A model generated the notes under the pieces. The model had not been told where the DNA came from. It made no database searches and saw only the letters and a list, made by a program, of their open reading frames with translations. Of a stretch of 64,000 bases of DNA, positions 32,301 to 42,391 are shown piece after piece (position 1 is the first letter of the stretch; every line of letters starts with the position of its first letter). The stretch lies in the NCBI GenBank assembly GCA_015832175.1, contig WJXW01000004.1:2170001-2234000 (forward strand). The letters run 5' to 3'. The position numbers and the translations under genes were made by a program. Origin of the DNA: Paraphaeosphaeria minitans (taxonomy: Eukaryota; Ascomycota; Dothideomycetes; Pleosporales; Didymosphaeriaceae).

Positions 32301-33299
32301 AACGGTCAACGCGTCCAACCTGACCTTGAGACTGATGACAGCAGCTCTGGCGGCAGCAGCAGCGGCAGCGCGGACAATGGTTCTGACAGCGGTGATGGTG
32401 TATCTGGTAGCACTCTCCCCGACTGGCTGAGTGACCTGCAGAAGCCCAAGGAATCCGGTGCCTCAGAGAATAGCAGCAAGAAGGAATCCAGCGGCAAGCC
32501 AACCGGCAGCTTCAGCGGCAGCGAGAACGACGCCCCCAAGGAGACCTCTAAGTCCTCAAAGAAGAAGGCTAAGGGCAAGTGTCCCAAGAGGTGCAAGAAC
32601 AAGAAGCATAGCGCAAGCGGCAGCTCTGGCGGAAAGCCTAGTGAAACTGGATTTGGCGGCAAGCCCAGCGAAACTGGTGGTTTCAGTGGCGAGAAGCCCA
32701 GCGAGACTGGTTCCTATGGCGACGAGAAGCCCAGCGAGGCCGAAGCCGGCGGTAAGACCACCGAGGCTCCTTCCGGTGAAGGCGAGAAGCCTACCGGCGG
32801 CGCACCCGCAGAGGCCTCATCTGTTTCGTACGCGGAAGAGACGCCCGCCGTCACTAACAATTCCGACTTCGGTGCCCCCACCACCCTCCTCACTCTCGCC
32901 TCCCCCAAGCCCGACGAACCCACTGACGCCCCAGCGGGCCCTCCCGCGAACGCTGCGCCCACCGACAAACCCGGCTTCACAGCTGGCGACGTCTCCTCCG
33001 GCGACACTTTCACGGGCTCCACGCTCGACGGCGTCTGCCCCAAGCAGTGCAACCCCTTCAACCCCACCGAGAATATCTGCGACCACGAATCGTCCGGCTG
33101 TACGACGGCAGGTGGTAGCAAGTACTACTGTGCTTGCAGGGCGGGCTTCAAGCTGGGTGACGGCGCGAACAAGGATTTCAGCAAGCAGTTCAAGGTGCCT
33201 GGGCAGCCGTACGTGTTTGTTTGGCCTGGCGCGAAGTGTGATAAGCAGTGTGACAGTGGGCTGTGTGATGAGGTGCTTGTAAGGGATCAGTGTGTCTAG
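29394..33299 (+). CDS. Large secreted Pro/Ser/Asp-rich repeat protein with Cys-rich C-terminus
   Basis: One exon encodes 1301 residues. A short signal peptide (MKGYVAGALLLQTARAQ) is followed by four kinds of low-complexity sequence. First are Leu/Pro repeats of the form PSALPAISIPILPTALP (about 55-120). Next is an acidic Pro/Asp/Thr region with DPVDDATTNDF and PLAPIDDAT units. A Gln/Tyr/Pro region carries an exact tandem copy of LLDPAQQPQLYD. Last is a Ser/Gly/Lys region with GGKPSETG units and basic KKHKKKKSKKAKK. Three CPxxC motifs occur: CPEWC near 832, CPKRC near 1063 and CPKQC near 1215. The last begins a ~90-residue module with 12 cysteines that ends YYCACRAGFKLGDGAN...DQCV, like an EGF-type fold. 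It is probably a wall or extracellular-matrix protein or adhesin. No family is recognised. Confidence 0.85.
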   Translation: MKGYVAGALLLQTARAQLPAFQFPQAGAGALPPLSLPALSPLPLPSVGGVIPPGTDDVVLPEATPDIPPSAVPAVSLDILPSAQPALSLPVLPSALPAISIPILPTALPDVSLPVLSAADTGVQFGPTILPNIRSLAGALASAASSAVRGLVVPTLPVLGPPQPAITPGGFGAFAIGDEGTPTPPEDPVSDALDGLTEPTPVLEAPTNDFDGVTNAVPLADPVDDATTNDFGGVTDTVPVADPVDDATTNDADTPFVAPLAPIDDATNNDAGAPFVDPLAPIDDATILPAAVDTFVNDPVPINDTAAPAEAVPASEDTPIGDVAAPVDDITPLPVDTTVAAPVGDDPFAGVAPVAGSTDELPVVDNIEGFQVPGVADGTVAPTLTDNNPADGSLETPILPVAALGDATAASALGLPIIDDLGTVGATESDVSVADGTDPSLSTDLPVGEPIFDPANNFPTAAPEILPVFTNAEALPPLPTPEVLPLLDDGSFSAPLTGAVPDQGEFPPPQPEDNLLPAVDDGFTFEPPQVISAPVQTPIDGGFAPFQTPVDFPLPLDLIDVVSGPADGTPIQVPTGSDLSEEPLPNDPNDPNNNVPIEAPIGSDPTEGSSPYDPNDPNSAPLDDTPIDNTPIDSTPIEVPTGSSPFEGEDPYGPNSPFDPSQPQNLLDPAQQPQLYDLLDPAQQPQLYDPIQQQNPYDPSQQLVDSAPYNPFTGANDGPYVPQSPPVGPSGYDGSDNSVYDGEGFSSGGAGGLSGNSGRGGSRDGGSHGGGGPHRGQEADPTTSYSTDDTTEYDGEDYGSGPHGSSKSSGKKPTKGNGPPDSGYESDSDEECPEWCLEDDSSSTPKSSSGDWASSTVSSEYPKETGGKKHKKKKSKKAKKPKSSHRIAVSVDDNVVYTNEYRREVADDAPSSGGGFSGFVWPSKKTDGTATSADNSDSAASESSKTPAASASSSQNFDKEISDQLQKGSNGQRVQPDLETDDSSSGGSSSGSADNGSDSGDGVSGSTLPDWLSDLQKPKESGASENSSKKESSGKPTGSFSGSENDAPKETSKSSKKKAKGKCPKRCKNKKHSASGSSGGKPSETGFGGKPSETGGFSGEKPSETGSYGDEKPSEAEAGGKTTEAPSGEGEKPTGGAPAEASSVSYAEETPAVTNNSDFGAPTTLLTLASPKPDEPTDAPAGPPANAAPTDKPGFTAGDVSSGDTFTGSTLDGVCPKQCNPFNPTENICDHESSGCTTAGGSKYYCACRAGFKLGDGANKDFSKQFKVPGQPYVFVWPGAKCDKQCDSGLCDEVLVRDQCV
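31389..31460 (+). repeat. Exact 36-bp tandem duplication
   Basis: Two identical 36-base copies (31389-31424 and 31425-31460) encode LLDPAQQPQLYD twice in frame within the large secreted protein. Perfect identity at the DNA level points to a recent duplication. Confidence 0.9.
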
Positions 33300-36172
33300 A
33301 CGCCGATCGAGATGAATTTGAGAAGTGAGAAGAGGGGAGAGATGGTGGGGAGTAGAGAATTATGAATGAATGAATGAATCGATTGTATTGGATCCTTGGC
33401 TCTTTGGATGTTAAGGCGCTGGTGGTGTGTGGTGTATTGTACTATAGCGTAAGGGAAGAAAGTAGTGGGCTTCGCTGGTTTGGAGTGTATTTTGGGTTAT
33501 ATTCGAATATGAATATTTTTATTTTCTTGAGGATGGTTTCATGCTACGTAATACGCTGTCTGTGTGCAGTGTGTGGATAAGGGGAAGTAAACCTTGGCTA
33601 TCCGACAATCCTCGGGGTGTTAATCTCAGCAAAATTGCGATCGTGGCGGTGCTATCCTTAGCGATGAGATGGGAGTTAAGAGAGGGGTTTGGCGGATGAA
33701 AGCATGCGAGGGCAATTATGACCTAATCGTAGCGTTGTGTAATTGGGTGATGTTTTCGCGATGAAGTGGAGCTTTTGACGATCTACATCGATATTTCAAG
33801 CCAATGCACGTTGGTTTCCGGATTGCCGATGAGTAAGAAAGCGGGTACATCTTTGGTGCGTGTCTTGATCTCGGGGGCCTGGAAGGACTCGGATAAATAC
33901 TGTAAATGAGAGTAACGTTGGAGTGACCTATTTTAAGATGTTCGCTTTGCATTAAAAGTCCAGAGACCCCCTTTAGAAGCACTTCCATTGTTGGCAAGCA
34001 GGAGAGGTGAGGGTGAGTAGTAGAATGCGGTGTTGTCGGCTTCAAAAACAACGGCTGCCGAAGTCAATGTGACATGGGGCGGTCTGAGTTAAAAATTGAA
34101 ATACTAGCGAGGCGAAGATCAGACCAGATGCAAGTCGACACAGGCTGAGGTTGCAACATGAGATAACCTGCTTTACGGCCCTAAAATCAAACATTAAGCT
34201 TAAGAAGTACAGTGGCTAACAAGAAAAAGACTGGACTTTCGTAGCTGTAGAAATCTAGGATAAGCCGTTGAATGATATCTAAATCAACGTATCATATGGT
34301 CAGTTTTTACAGGAGGCGGTGTGCTCTAGAAGTACAATTTTGGTGTAGCCCACTGTGAATCATGGTAACTTCTTCATTACGGTAGAACAACCTTAGTAGA
34401 TTTTGATTGAGCCCATGCGACGGTTATAAAAGCATCACTCGACGACTTGCCATTTTGCCGACTTCCTGGCAGAGCTTAGAAGCTGGAAATCATACATGGT
34501 AGAAGTCGAACGTGGGCATCACACTGCTGCTACGACCGACTTTGTACTGCTTGCTTTTCTCCTATACACCATGCGGATATAGCTAGGAAATTGCACAGAT
34601 CACGGTCATCGAGTCGATTCCAGGTGCTGTCATGGTATCTCTCATCCGGGTTCTGTTACTGATAGCTGCTTGGCCTTTGTGGGCATCATTCACTGGATGA
34701 GACCGAATCTATGAATCGCTCATAATCTCGCGATCTCCGCTCGTCCGTATGCATTACAGGAAGCTGCACAGTCAGCCCGTGCATAACCGGCGTCCGAGGC
34801 CTACGCATACAATCTTGCCACAATTTAAAGTGCATGAAGTCATGCGCTGCGCCTGTCATCTTCTTTTCGCCGCCTCCTGACGCGACGGATATCTGCTCTA
34901 TTAGAAATCGCGCTTGGAAACACCAACGTAGGAAGTCAGGACCCAACCACATTTCGAAGATCAAGGATGGTGCTTTGTCCGAGTAGATGCGGCTTCGCAC
35001 ATGCCTGAGTTATGCACAGCCTTGCCCTCGGCAATTAGCGATCAGAAAGAGTCAGGTCTCTACTTTGTCTGACACTTCAAGGTGCCTGACTCACACTTGA
35101 CTCCACGAGTTGTTGATTGACGCTGGCGTCACACTCACCAAGGCAATGAAATCAGTATCAAGTGGCATCAAAGTCAGACCAGGCTTCCCGCGCACTCCGA
35201 TTCCTAGTGGCGAAGAGACCATACCCGTATCATCTATCTTGTGGATACGCCGTTATCTATGTGTCCTATGACGGCCCCACCGTGGGCACTCCTGGTGCAA
35301 GAGACTTGCGAGGGTGGTCGAGTATCGCTGACACTCGTTACAAGGAGTATGAAGCATGACACAACCAAACGGGTTGGAATATTTCCAGCCGTATGTCCAT
35401 GCATTTCGTGGTATTGTCCAGTCCCTGTTCTGGTCCGGTTCTTGACTGTGCACATGCTGTCAGTTCGTCATCTATCCGTACTAGCTTGCCGTACAGGACC
35501 ACGTTGCGAACATTATAATCGACTACTGCCCCTGTGTGAGGTAGGGCACACTCACGCGTTCCATCGCTGTGCGCTATTTCTGTTCGGGAGGTGGGGATGA
35601 AGGTAGACACTTTGAGTGCCAACTGTGTCTCCCCACTTGGGCAATCGTACATCTGCACGGCCGAACGAGGCGGTAAGAAAGCTTCCACCTCAGCTTCCTC
35701 TTTGCTGGTACTCTGGATACTCATATATTGGATTCGGCTGTTGCCTTCCAATCATGGTCTCCGCGCGTAAATTCCAGAACACGAGGATGTTTCGGCACAT
35801 GTACTGGCAAGGGCCCCACGATATTACCCCGTAGCACAGACACATGTTCGTTTAATTACCCCACAGATTATTCATATACTATAGCCACTGATAAGCCGGA
35901 TATGTCCGCAAGTCTTGGACTTGCTACTATGGTCTCCGTTGATTGGCTGTGCATTGATACCCTGTGTAATTCGTGACGATCTTGACTGCAGGTCACAGTC
36001 CAACAGGATTCGGCATTCAGTATTGTGAAGATGGCAGTGGACCGTAAGCGCCGAGTCTTGGGCCGAAATCCCACGTTCTCTTTCTTTTATGAACTGCGCG
36101 GAGCCGCTTTGTATCTCTTGCCAGTCCACTCAAACTACTCATTCCCATACCTTTCGCATACGTTCACTCACG
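33300..36172. other. 2.9 kb gene-poor stretch
   Basis: A TGAA microsatellite lies at 33363-33378 just past the secreted-protein stop. Beyond that no frame shows recognisable similarity and most are interrupted. Minus-strand frames at 35751-35338 and 35000-34686 read somewhat protein-like but lack usable starts and splice links. The region may hold decayed genes. Confidence 0.45.
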
Positions 36173-37510
36173 ATGCTTTGGACCTCACTGCTCGCCTTCA
36201 CGGCCCTTGCCGATGCTTCTCCCAGCTGGTTATCCAAGCGCCAGGGTGGAACTACCATGCTGAGATTTGGGTGCGCTCAAGTGACCATAGATCGACTTGA
36301 TCCCCTCGTCAACCCTGGCCAGATCCCTTCCACCCATCAACATCAGATTGTTGGTGGCAATGGCTTCAACGCATCCATGACCACTGGAGACGTCTCCAAA
36401 ACAGCATCATGCACAACCTGTGCCTTCACGAAGGATTTATCGAACTACTGGACGGCAAACATGTACTTCAAAGCCAGGAATGGCACCTATAAGCGTTTGA
36501 CGCAGTTGGGCGCCGCGTACGTTCCCCCAAATAGTAGAAGGCATATCATGTGCTTCAAAACCACATTGATTCCCTTTCGAATGTATTCCAATGTGCTAAT
36601 AGCTGACTGAAATTTAGGCGCCAGTTCAACGACGACTTCAGCACCAAGATCGATGGCGGTGTTCTCGTGTACTATGTCTCCGCACAGCCAGGAAAAATCA
36701 CCGCTTTCAAGCCCGGATTCCGGATGCTCGTCGGTGACCCTTTGAACCGCAAGAAGGACACCAAGATGAAGATGCAGAACTGCTACCGATGCTACACCGG
36801 ACCTAACTTCGGTGGTGACAACGCCGCTCCCTGCGCTGACGGCAAGCTCGACACGCAGGAGTTGCCTACCGCACCTTGCAAGGGTGGAATCCGCTCCAAC
36901 ATTCTGTTTCCCACGTAGGTTCTACGTCTACCAGATGCGCACATAATTGCTGACAACTAGGACAGGTGCTGGGACGGCAAGAACCTCGACTCCCCAGGTA
37001 AGCAGTGATATTCAAGCAGTGATCGCCTGCTAAGTATATCCCAGACCATAAAGCCCACGTCGCCTACCCAACCACCGGCCCCGCCAACTTCCTCAGCCTC
37101 GGCGGCAGCTGCCCCTCCACTCACCCTGTCCGTATCCCTCAGCTCATGTACGAAGTTGTCTGGGACACGACCCCCTTCAACGACAAGAGCCTCTGGCCCA
37201 CCGACGGGTCCCAGCCGTTCTACCTCAGCTACGGCGACAACACCGGCCTCGGACAGCACGGTGACTACGTTTTCGGCTGGCAAGACGATGAGCTCCAGAA
37301 GGGCATGGATGCAACGAACTGCATGGGTGCCAAGTGCAAGGACCTCAAGAACCAGGCTATTGATACTGCTAAGCAATGCAAAGTTTCATCGAAAGTCAAG
37401 GAGGAACATGATGCTTGTAAGTTTTTGAGCGTGTGTTGAACACTGCTGAAAGTTGCTAATCGAGTTCAGGGCTCACCGAGCTCCCCGGTATGGAGGGTAT
37501 GCCGATGTAA
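36173..37510 (+). CDS. Secreted DUF1996 protein
   Basis: Five exons are inferred: 36173-36516, 36618-36914, 36966-36997, 37045-37416 and 37470-37510, encoding 361 residues. The third exon is only 32 bases and restores FPTCWDGKNLDSPDHKAHVAYP, a diagnostic DUF1996 block. The signal peptide is MLWTSLLAFTALADA, followed by SWLSKR, a possible Kex2 site. Other family motifs are LRFGCAQVTIDRLDPLVNPG, STHQHQIVGGNGF, ASCTTCAF, YWTANMYF and IPQLMYEVVWDT. Cysteines fall in the conserved spacing. DUF1996 proteins are secreted or wall-associated, often abundant, and of unknown biochemical role; the HQHQIVGG His cluster has been taken as a possible metal site. The splice pattern is self-consistent in all phases, so the model is strong. 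Confidence 0.93.
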
Positions 37511-38951
37511 GCGGTTGTTGCCGAGCAGTCACTGTTCTAGAAGTTCCCTTTGTCAGGCGTGCATAGTCCAAGATCTCGTTGCAGTAGTTGATAGGGTGTA
37601 CAATTTGACTAGTTTGTACTTAGACAGCTGTTTGGTCACTAACTTTCCCACACTTCTCCTGCACTTCGATATTATAATTTTCAGTGCGATCATTCGTCTC
37701 TGGAGCGATGCACACGTAAATCTGATTGAATGCGGTCGATCGTGGTTCAAGTGAACATGTCTGTCGTCCCGTCAGATTCATCATGTGCGAGGTCGAAGTC
37801 GGGGCTGGTGAGGATCATAATCACTTCAGGATCATGGGAGGATCATAGCACAAACTCATAAAAATAGGGGCAGGTCAGGTATTGTGTTCAATTGAGACGT
37901 ACTATGAATTTTTCGGGTATATATCTACTAATAAGTATGGAAATTGAGTGCTCTAAGTCCACTTCGAACGACCTTGCGTGAGAACATATCTTTCCAACTT
38001 GAGGAGGGTTCATATGTATGCCCCATCAACGGCTGCTCAATCGTCAATGGATTTGCGTGTTAATTCAACAGAGTAAGCTAAAGAGGAAGACGAATAACCC
38101 ACCGATGTCTAATGGTGTGCATCTTTGCAGTACATAAAATCTTGGAACTAAACACTCGCGAAGACATCTAGGCTTATACGCCTTTCGATTCTCCGTAGCT
38201 CGATCTTGTCTAGAACGACACCAATATCAGGCATACGCTCCCAGCCTGGGGCTCGATGAGACGCTCTAGGCGTAGCCGCCTTCTTGATTGTAAGTACTGC
38301 CGTCGGAACGGTAAATTTGTTACCTCCAAAAAAGCTGATACATACCTTGTCTGGCCTATAACCCGTTTTCTGCTTTGGGTCATGTTTAGTACCAAGTGCG
38401 TTTCCGTCCTCGTTCAAATAGCTCGGATGAGAGCACTGTTAAAGAGCATCCCAAGGAGCTGCATCTCTCGCGCCGTGAATACCCCACAGTCATCTCTCTG
38501 TAACTCGTACTCTCAGTATAGGGACTTTGATGGCTCTCCTAGAAGCAGACCGGCAGCCCTAGGGTCATTTATTTTGTCCGAGAGTGTATTTCCCATGAAG
38601 CTACTGTGACCAGACGTCGAAATAGAGCACCCATACGTGGTGCATTTCAACATCCCATGAACGGTATACTTTGTGTTGCACCTGACCAACAGTTCACCGG
38701 TGGCTGCAAGGCATCGGAAATGGCTCGATGCCCAGGCCCTCAAAGTCGCCATGATAGTCACAGTAGAGCAAATACAGATGGCTGATAACTTTTTCATTTC
38801 CCCGCTATTGACTGGTATCTCTTGCTCAAGGCACTTCACACTTACTCCCACAGAAGTCAAACGCCATGCAAATGCTTCGAAATATAACATCATAAGACTT
38901 TGAATCGAATCCTTCCATTCAAAACATGCTCTCTTGTCCTCTCTTGAAAGT
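37511..38951. other. 1.4 kb intergenic region
   Basis: There are no supported genes. A minus-strand frame ending at 38513 and running into the UBC7 3' end starts from TTG and has no family similarity. The composition is more AT-rich than flanking coding sequence. Confidence 0.45.
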
Positions 38952-39554
38952 TTACAGTCCAAGACTTTTCCTCACATTATCCCTAACAATCCTCTCATAC
39001 TCAGCACGCTTCTCCCTCCACATCCGCGCCGCATCTACGTTCGCTGGCGACTCGTCGTTCGGTTCCGCAAGCATGCTCATCACACTGATGAGTATCTTCT
39101 CCACGCTCTGGATCGGCGACCATCGCTCGGACGCCTGCTCGTAGTGGTGCGGGTCGTCGCCAGGCGGATGCAGGATCGAGATGCAGACTTCGCCGTTTGG
39201 GTACACTGTCTACCGTTAGTCTAATTCTCGCAGAACGCCCTTACCACCAGTATGCCCTCTCCGCACCTTAAGCATGCGCCTCCTCAACTCAAACTTCGGA
39301 TGCTACGTACCGTTCGGATGCCACATCTCAACCAAAAATTTCATTTTCGGCGGCGCAAGCGGGTAGTCTTTCGGGAATCTCAACTCTGCAAGGAATACGC
39401 CGCCCTCAAACGGCGTGTCCTCGGGCCCCTCTATGAACGCCTCCCACACGAACATATCGTCCTCCGTTACCGGGCCCGCAGTGACGCCATCCGGCGGGTT
39501 CGACGACAGATCCCGGTATTCTTTGAACAGCCGCTTCGAGGCTTGGGACGTCAT
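38952..39554 (-). CDS. UBC7: Ubiquitin-conjugating enzyme E2, Ubc7/UBE2G type
   Basis: Two exons, 39554-39311 and 39205-38952, encode 165 residues, the same length as yeast Ubc7. The 105-base intron (GTACGT donor, GACTAAC branch point, ACAG acceptor) joins MWHPN to VYPNGEVC. The active-site Cys89 lies in [11 protein letters not shown] and is followed by the Ubc7-specific acidic insertion [14 protein letters not shown]. The UBC fold is complete: N-terminal helix [15 protein letters not shown], the [15 protein letters not shown] loop, and C-terminal helices. Ubc7 is the ER-associated-degradation E2, recruited by Cue1 to the Hrd1 and Doa10 ligases. There is no membrane anchor, as expected. Confidence 0.96.
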
Positions 39555-40036
39555 CGTGGTCGGATGTCAACGAAGAGTGCGTGCGCAGCTGCGGTTGAGG
39601 TCGGGCGTGGGAGGACGGTGGAGTGAAGGCGGGGAGTCTATTGTATAGTTGGGGACTACGGCTTCGGTCATGTAAGTCCGTGGAAGGGCTTCACGGGTTC
39701 GAGGGAATCTGTCAAAGAAGATATGCGGGTAGGCAAGTTGTTACGTGGTGGATTGTCAACGTGGAGGGACAAGATGCGGCGAAGGCGGACAAACCGTCAT
39801 TGCCGCCATCATAGGGCACGGGCCACATCGCATGTTCACGTGCTTGTGGCATTCACCGGGCCTGTTGCCCTGATGGAGGGTATTCAATGCAAATATAACG
39901 AGTCGTAGTTTCATTGCTTTGTAAATTATGAGAGGAATTTGCTTTTGTGAAATGCTGCTGTCGCTATGTGTTTACACTCCCCCGGCACAGTGCGAAACAT
40001 GTGCATCAACTATTATAGAATGAGTAGTACAGATGC
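39555..40036. other. Intergenic region
   Basis: This holds the promoter of UBC7 and the 3' flank of the scramblase gene. No gene is seen. Confidence 0.5.
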
Positions 40037-41710
40037 TCAAAACCAATCGTCCACGTCGAATCCACCTCCATCTCCACCACCGCCTTCTCCTCCGCCTCCA
40101 CCGCCCCAAGAATCACTGTCGTTATTGGCCCAGGGATCTTTGCTTTCGCCCCACACATCTCCTCCGTCTTGCCCAGGCTGCTGCTGTTCAGGAGCGTTTC
40201 CATATGGATCATTTGTAGCTGCTTCATTTCCGCCCTCTGAGGACTCTCCCCGCCCTGTCGCCCTCTGCATAGCTTCATAGCCAGCCATGGTGCCTGCACC
40301 AGCGGCCCATCCTTCGGCAGATCCAACCCCTCGTGCAGCGGCACCAACTTCGCTGGCAATGCCTGTTTCTCCGGCCGCTCCAATCGCTCCAGCGCCAGCG
40401 CCCGCTACACCAGCTTCACCAGCGCCGGCAGCAGCTCCCCCTGCGGCAGCCCCGCCCGCCGCCTCACCTCCGCCGCCGAACCAGGGCATCCACATAGGCC
40501 ACATTCCTCCCATTCCTCCCGATCCACTGTGTCGGCTGAAGTAGTCGAAGTCGACACTAACAGCTGTGGCAAGCATGACGGCGCGCTGATCGAGGTTCAT
40601 GCCCGGGCGGTCGTGTGACTGTGACTTCGCCTGCTCGATACTCGAAGTTTGCTCAACCTCGGTCTGAAGACCTGCAGAATCCATCCTGAGCGCGTACGCG
40701 CCTGTGTCTGTGAAGATTTCTCTCGCGAAGCCCCCGAAATTCCGGTTTACACTGCCAAGCAGTCGTCGGTCCTCGGACATGAGGTGAAAGTCCCAAGACA
40801 AGAAGGGTTCGTCAACACGTGCAAACTGGACCATGCCGACCTCTCGGTTGTTGTCATCGGATATTGTGAGAGCTTTCGAACCTGATATGGGCAGGTCGCC
40901 TGAGGTGAGTTGGGGAGTGCCCGGCGCAGCGGACTCTATGTCGCGGGCGAGAAACAAGTTGTACTTTCTCCGTACGAGTCCCCATTCCTGCTCTGCTGCT
41001 CCGATGATCCTCATGTCGGAAAGCGGCAGGTTCGAAGCTCCGGGCTCTACAGGGGCGCTCAAGCCAGATTCCAAGGCATCATAAACACGAATTCGCGAAT
41101 TGATCCAAGCAAAGGGGCGATGGAACCTGAGTACTTCGACTTCGTTTTTGTCAAAGACGTGAGTTGTGAAACTCCGATGTGTCCGGAACGCCTGCCGCGC
41201 CACAGCCCTTCCAATGCCATGGTCCAGCTCTGCCAAATATCCGATATGGTTTCCATGTGGGTCCATGATAACATAGCGATTCGCCTGCTCGAAACCCATG
41301 AGCACGTTCATCATCTCGAGCTGTCTTTGCACCACGATGCTCGAGTTCTCGAGAAGCCGCATGGCAGGGTGGTTCTCTTTAAGAACGCCATCCGGGTCTT
41401 TGGGGATGTGGACAGGGGTGAGGAGTGGATTGTTGGCGTCAGAGGTCATGGCGAGCGCGTTCGAGACAGCTTCCACTTTGGATGGCGACGATTCGTTCGG
41501 TGGTGGCAGAGGTTGGTTTGCGTCTTGTCCGGGCTGCTGTGAAGCAGCCGAACGGTTTACTCGTGGCGGTTTCGGAGGATTCAAAGGGTTCGCTCGACGT
41601 ATAGACCCGCGCAGCCCTGGTAGATTCCTGCGCGTTGCAAGAGTTCGGGCATGTCGCGGTAACGCCAGCGACAGACGCGTTCCGACGAACACGTTTGCTC
41701 TTGTGATCAT
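40037..41710 (-). CDS. AIM25: Phospholipid scramblase family protein (Aim25-like)
   Basis: One exon encodes 557 residues. The N-terminus is rich in Arg, Ala and Leu with few acids (RTLATRRNLPGLRGSIRRA), a likely mitochondrial presequence. The scramblase domain runs from about residue 105 to 390. Visible motifs are NPLLTPVHIPKDPDGVL, SSIVVQRQLEMMNVLMGFEQANRYVIMDP, FRTHRSFTTHVFD, VLRFHRPFAWINSRIRV and VDEPFLSWDFHLMSED, closing with DQRAVMLATAVSVDFDYFSR. The final 160 residues are Gly/Ala-rich with Trp/Asp repeats and look disordered. Yeast Aim25 is a mitochondrial member linked to mitochondrial and stress phenotypes. Whether these proteins move lipids is debated. The long GGAAAGGAAAGAG-type tail is unusual compared with the yeast form. 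Confidence 0.88.
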   Translation of the reverse strand: MITRANVFVGTRLSLALPRHARTLATRRNLPGLRGSIRRANPLNPPKPPRVNRSAASQQPGQDANQPLPPPNESSPSKVEAVSNALAMTSDANNPLLTPVHIPKDPDGVLKENHPAMRLLENSSIVVQRQLEMMNVLMGFEQANRYVIMDPHGNHIGYLAELDHGIGRAVARQAFRTHRSFTTHVFDKNEVEVLRFHRPFAWINSRIRVYDALESGLSAPVEPGASNLPLSDMRIIGAAEQEWGLVRRKYNLFLARDIESAAPGTPQLTSGDLPISGSKALTISDDNNREVGMVQFARVDEPFLSWDFHLMSEDRRLLGSVNRNFGGFAREIFTDTGAYALRMDSAGLQTEVEQTSSIEQAKSQSHDRPGMNLDQRAVMLATAVSVDFDYFSRHSGSGGMGGMWPMWMPWFGGGGEAAGGAAAGGAAAGAGEAGVAGAGAGAIGAAGETGIASEVGAAARGVGSAEGWAAGAGTMAGYEAMQRATGRGESSEGGNEAATNDPYGNAPEQQQPGQDGGDVWGESKDPWANNDSDSWGGGGGGEGGGGDGGGFDVDDWF

Positions 41711-42391
41711 GTTCTAGACTAAGGTAAGGGTATCAGTACTGATCAACATTCTTGGGCCATTGCGCTTGGCCTCTATTGACGTGCAAAGTGAGAAGGGCTT
41801 GCATCTGTGGGACAGAGGACATAGTGCTACTATTCGTTGTCGGAAGCTTTGAAGGTCTTCGCCGCAATGCATTATTACGTCATCCATGCAGAAGTAATAT
41901 CACCCCATATGAAATCGAAGATTACCAAAACTCAGCACTCAGTACCCAAGATCTGTCTCTTATAGGCTTCGACTAGTCTACTGAGATCCCGAACAGAAAG
42001 CAAAGATCGTAGAGGCAGCAGCCCGCCGGCAACCAATCAGTATTAGTGGCTTGGCGCTCCGCTATTTTTCGAGCTTCCAAATGGCTGACTCTGAGAACGC
42101 CGCGAACAACTACAACTTACATACCAAAGCCATAGCAGCTACTTGCTCGTGAATACATGAAGATATAGAGTGGTAAGTAAGACGCCTGATCTTCCGCGAT
42201 GATCATTTTATTTTCATATTAGACGCAGCTCTGGGCATTCATTTGGCCAGCGCCCTGCGCTCTATGCTGTCGCAAAAAATAGACTACAACGATGTCTGAA
42301 ATCAAAGCTATGCTTCGCGCAGAATTGCTTCCATAAAACAGTCGCTAATTGGATTATAGCTTGGGGAGCCGTGCTCGAAAATTTCATCGCA
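41711..42391. other. Divergent intergenic region between AIM25 and SEN2
   Basis: 681 bases with no coding signal; it serves as promoter for both genes. Confidence 0.5.

Noticed and set aside
34686..35000. 104-codon minus-strand frame with protein-like texture
   Set aside because: It opens at GTG, has no ATG at a sensible position and no splice partner could be found.
35728..35976. WLCIDTLC string resembling the HET motif YLWIDSLCI
   Set aside because: It is a single short match with no flanking HET motifs on that strand; chance is the simpler reading.
38513..38962. 149-codon minus-strand frame beside UBC7
   Set aside because: It starts from TTG, overlaps the UBC7 3' end and shows no family similarity.
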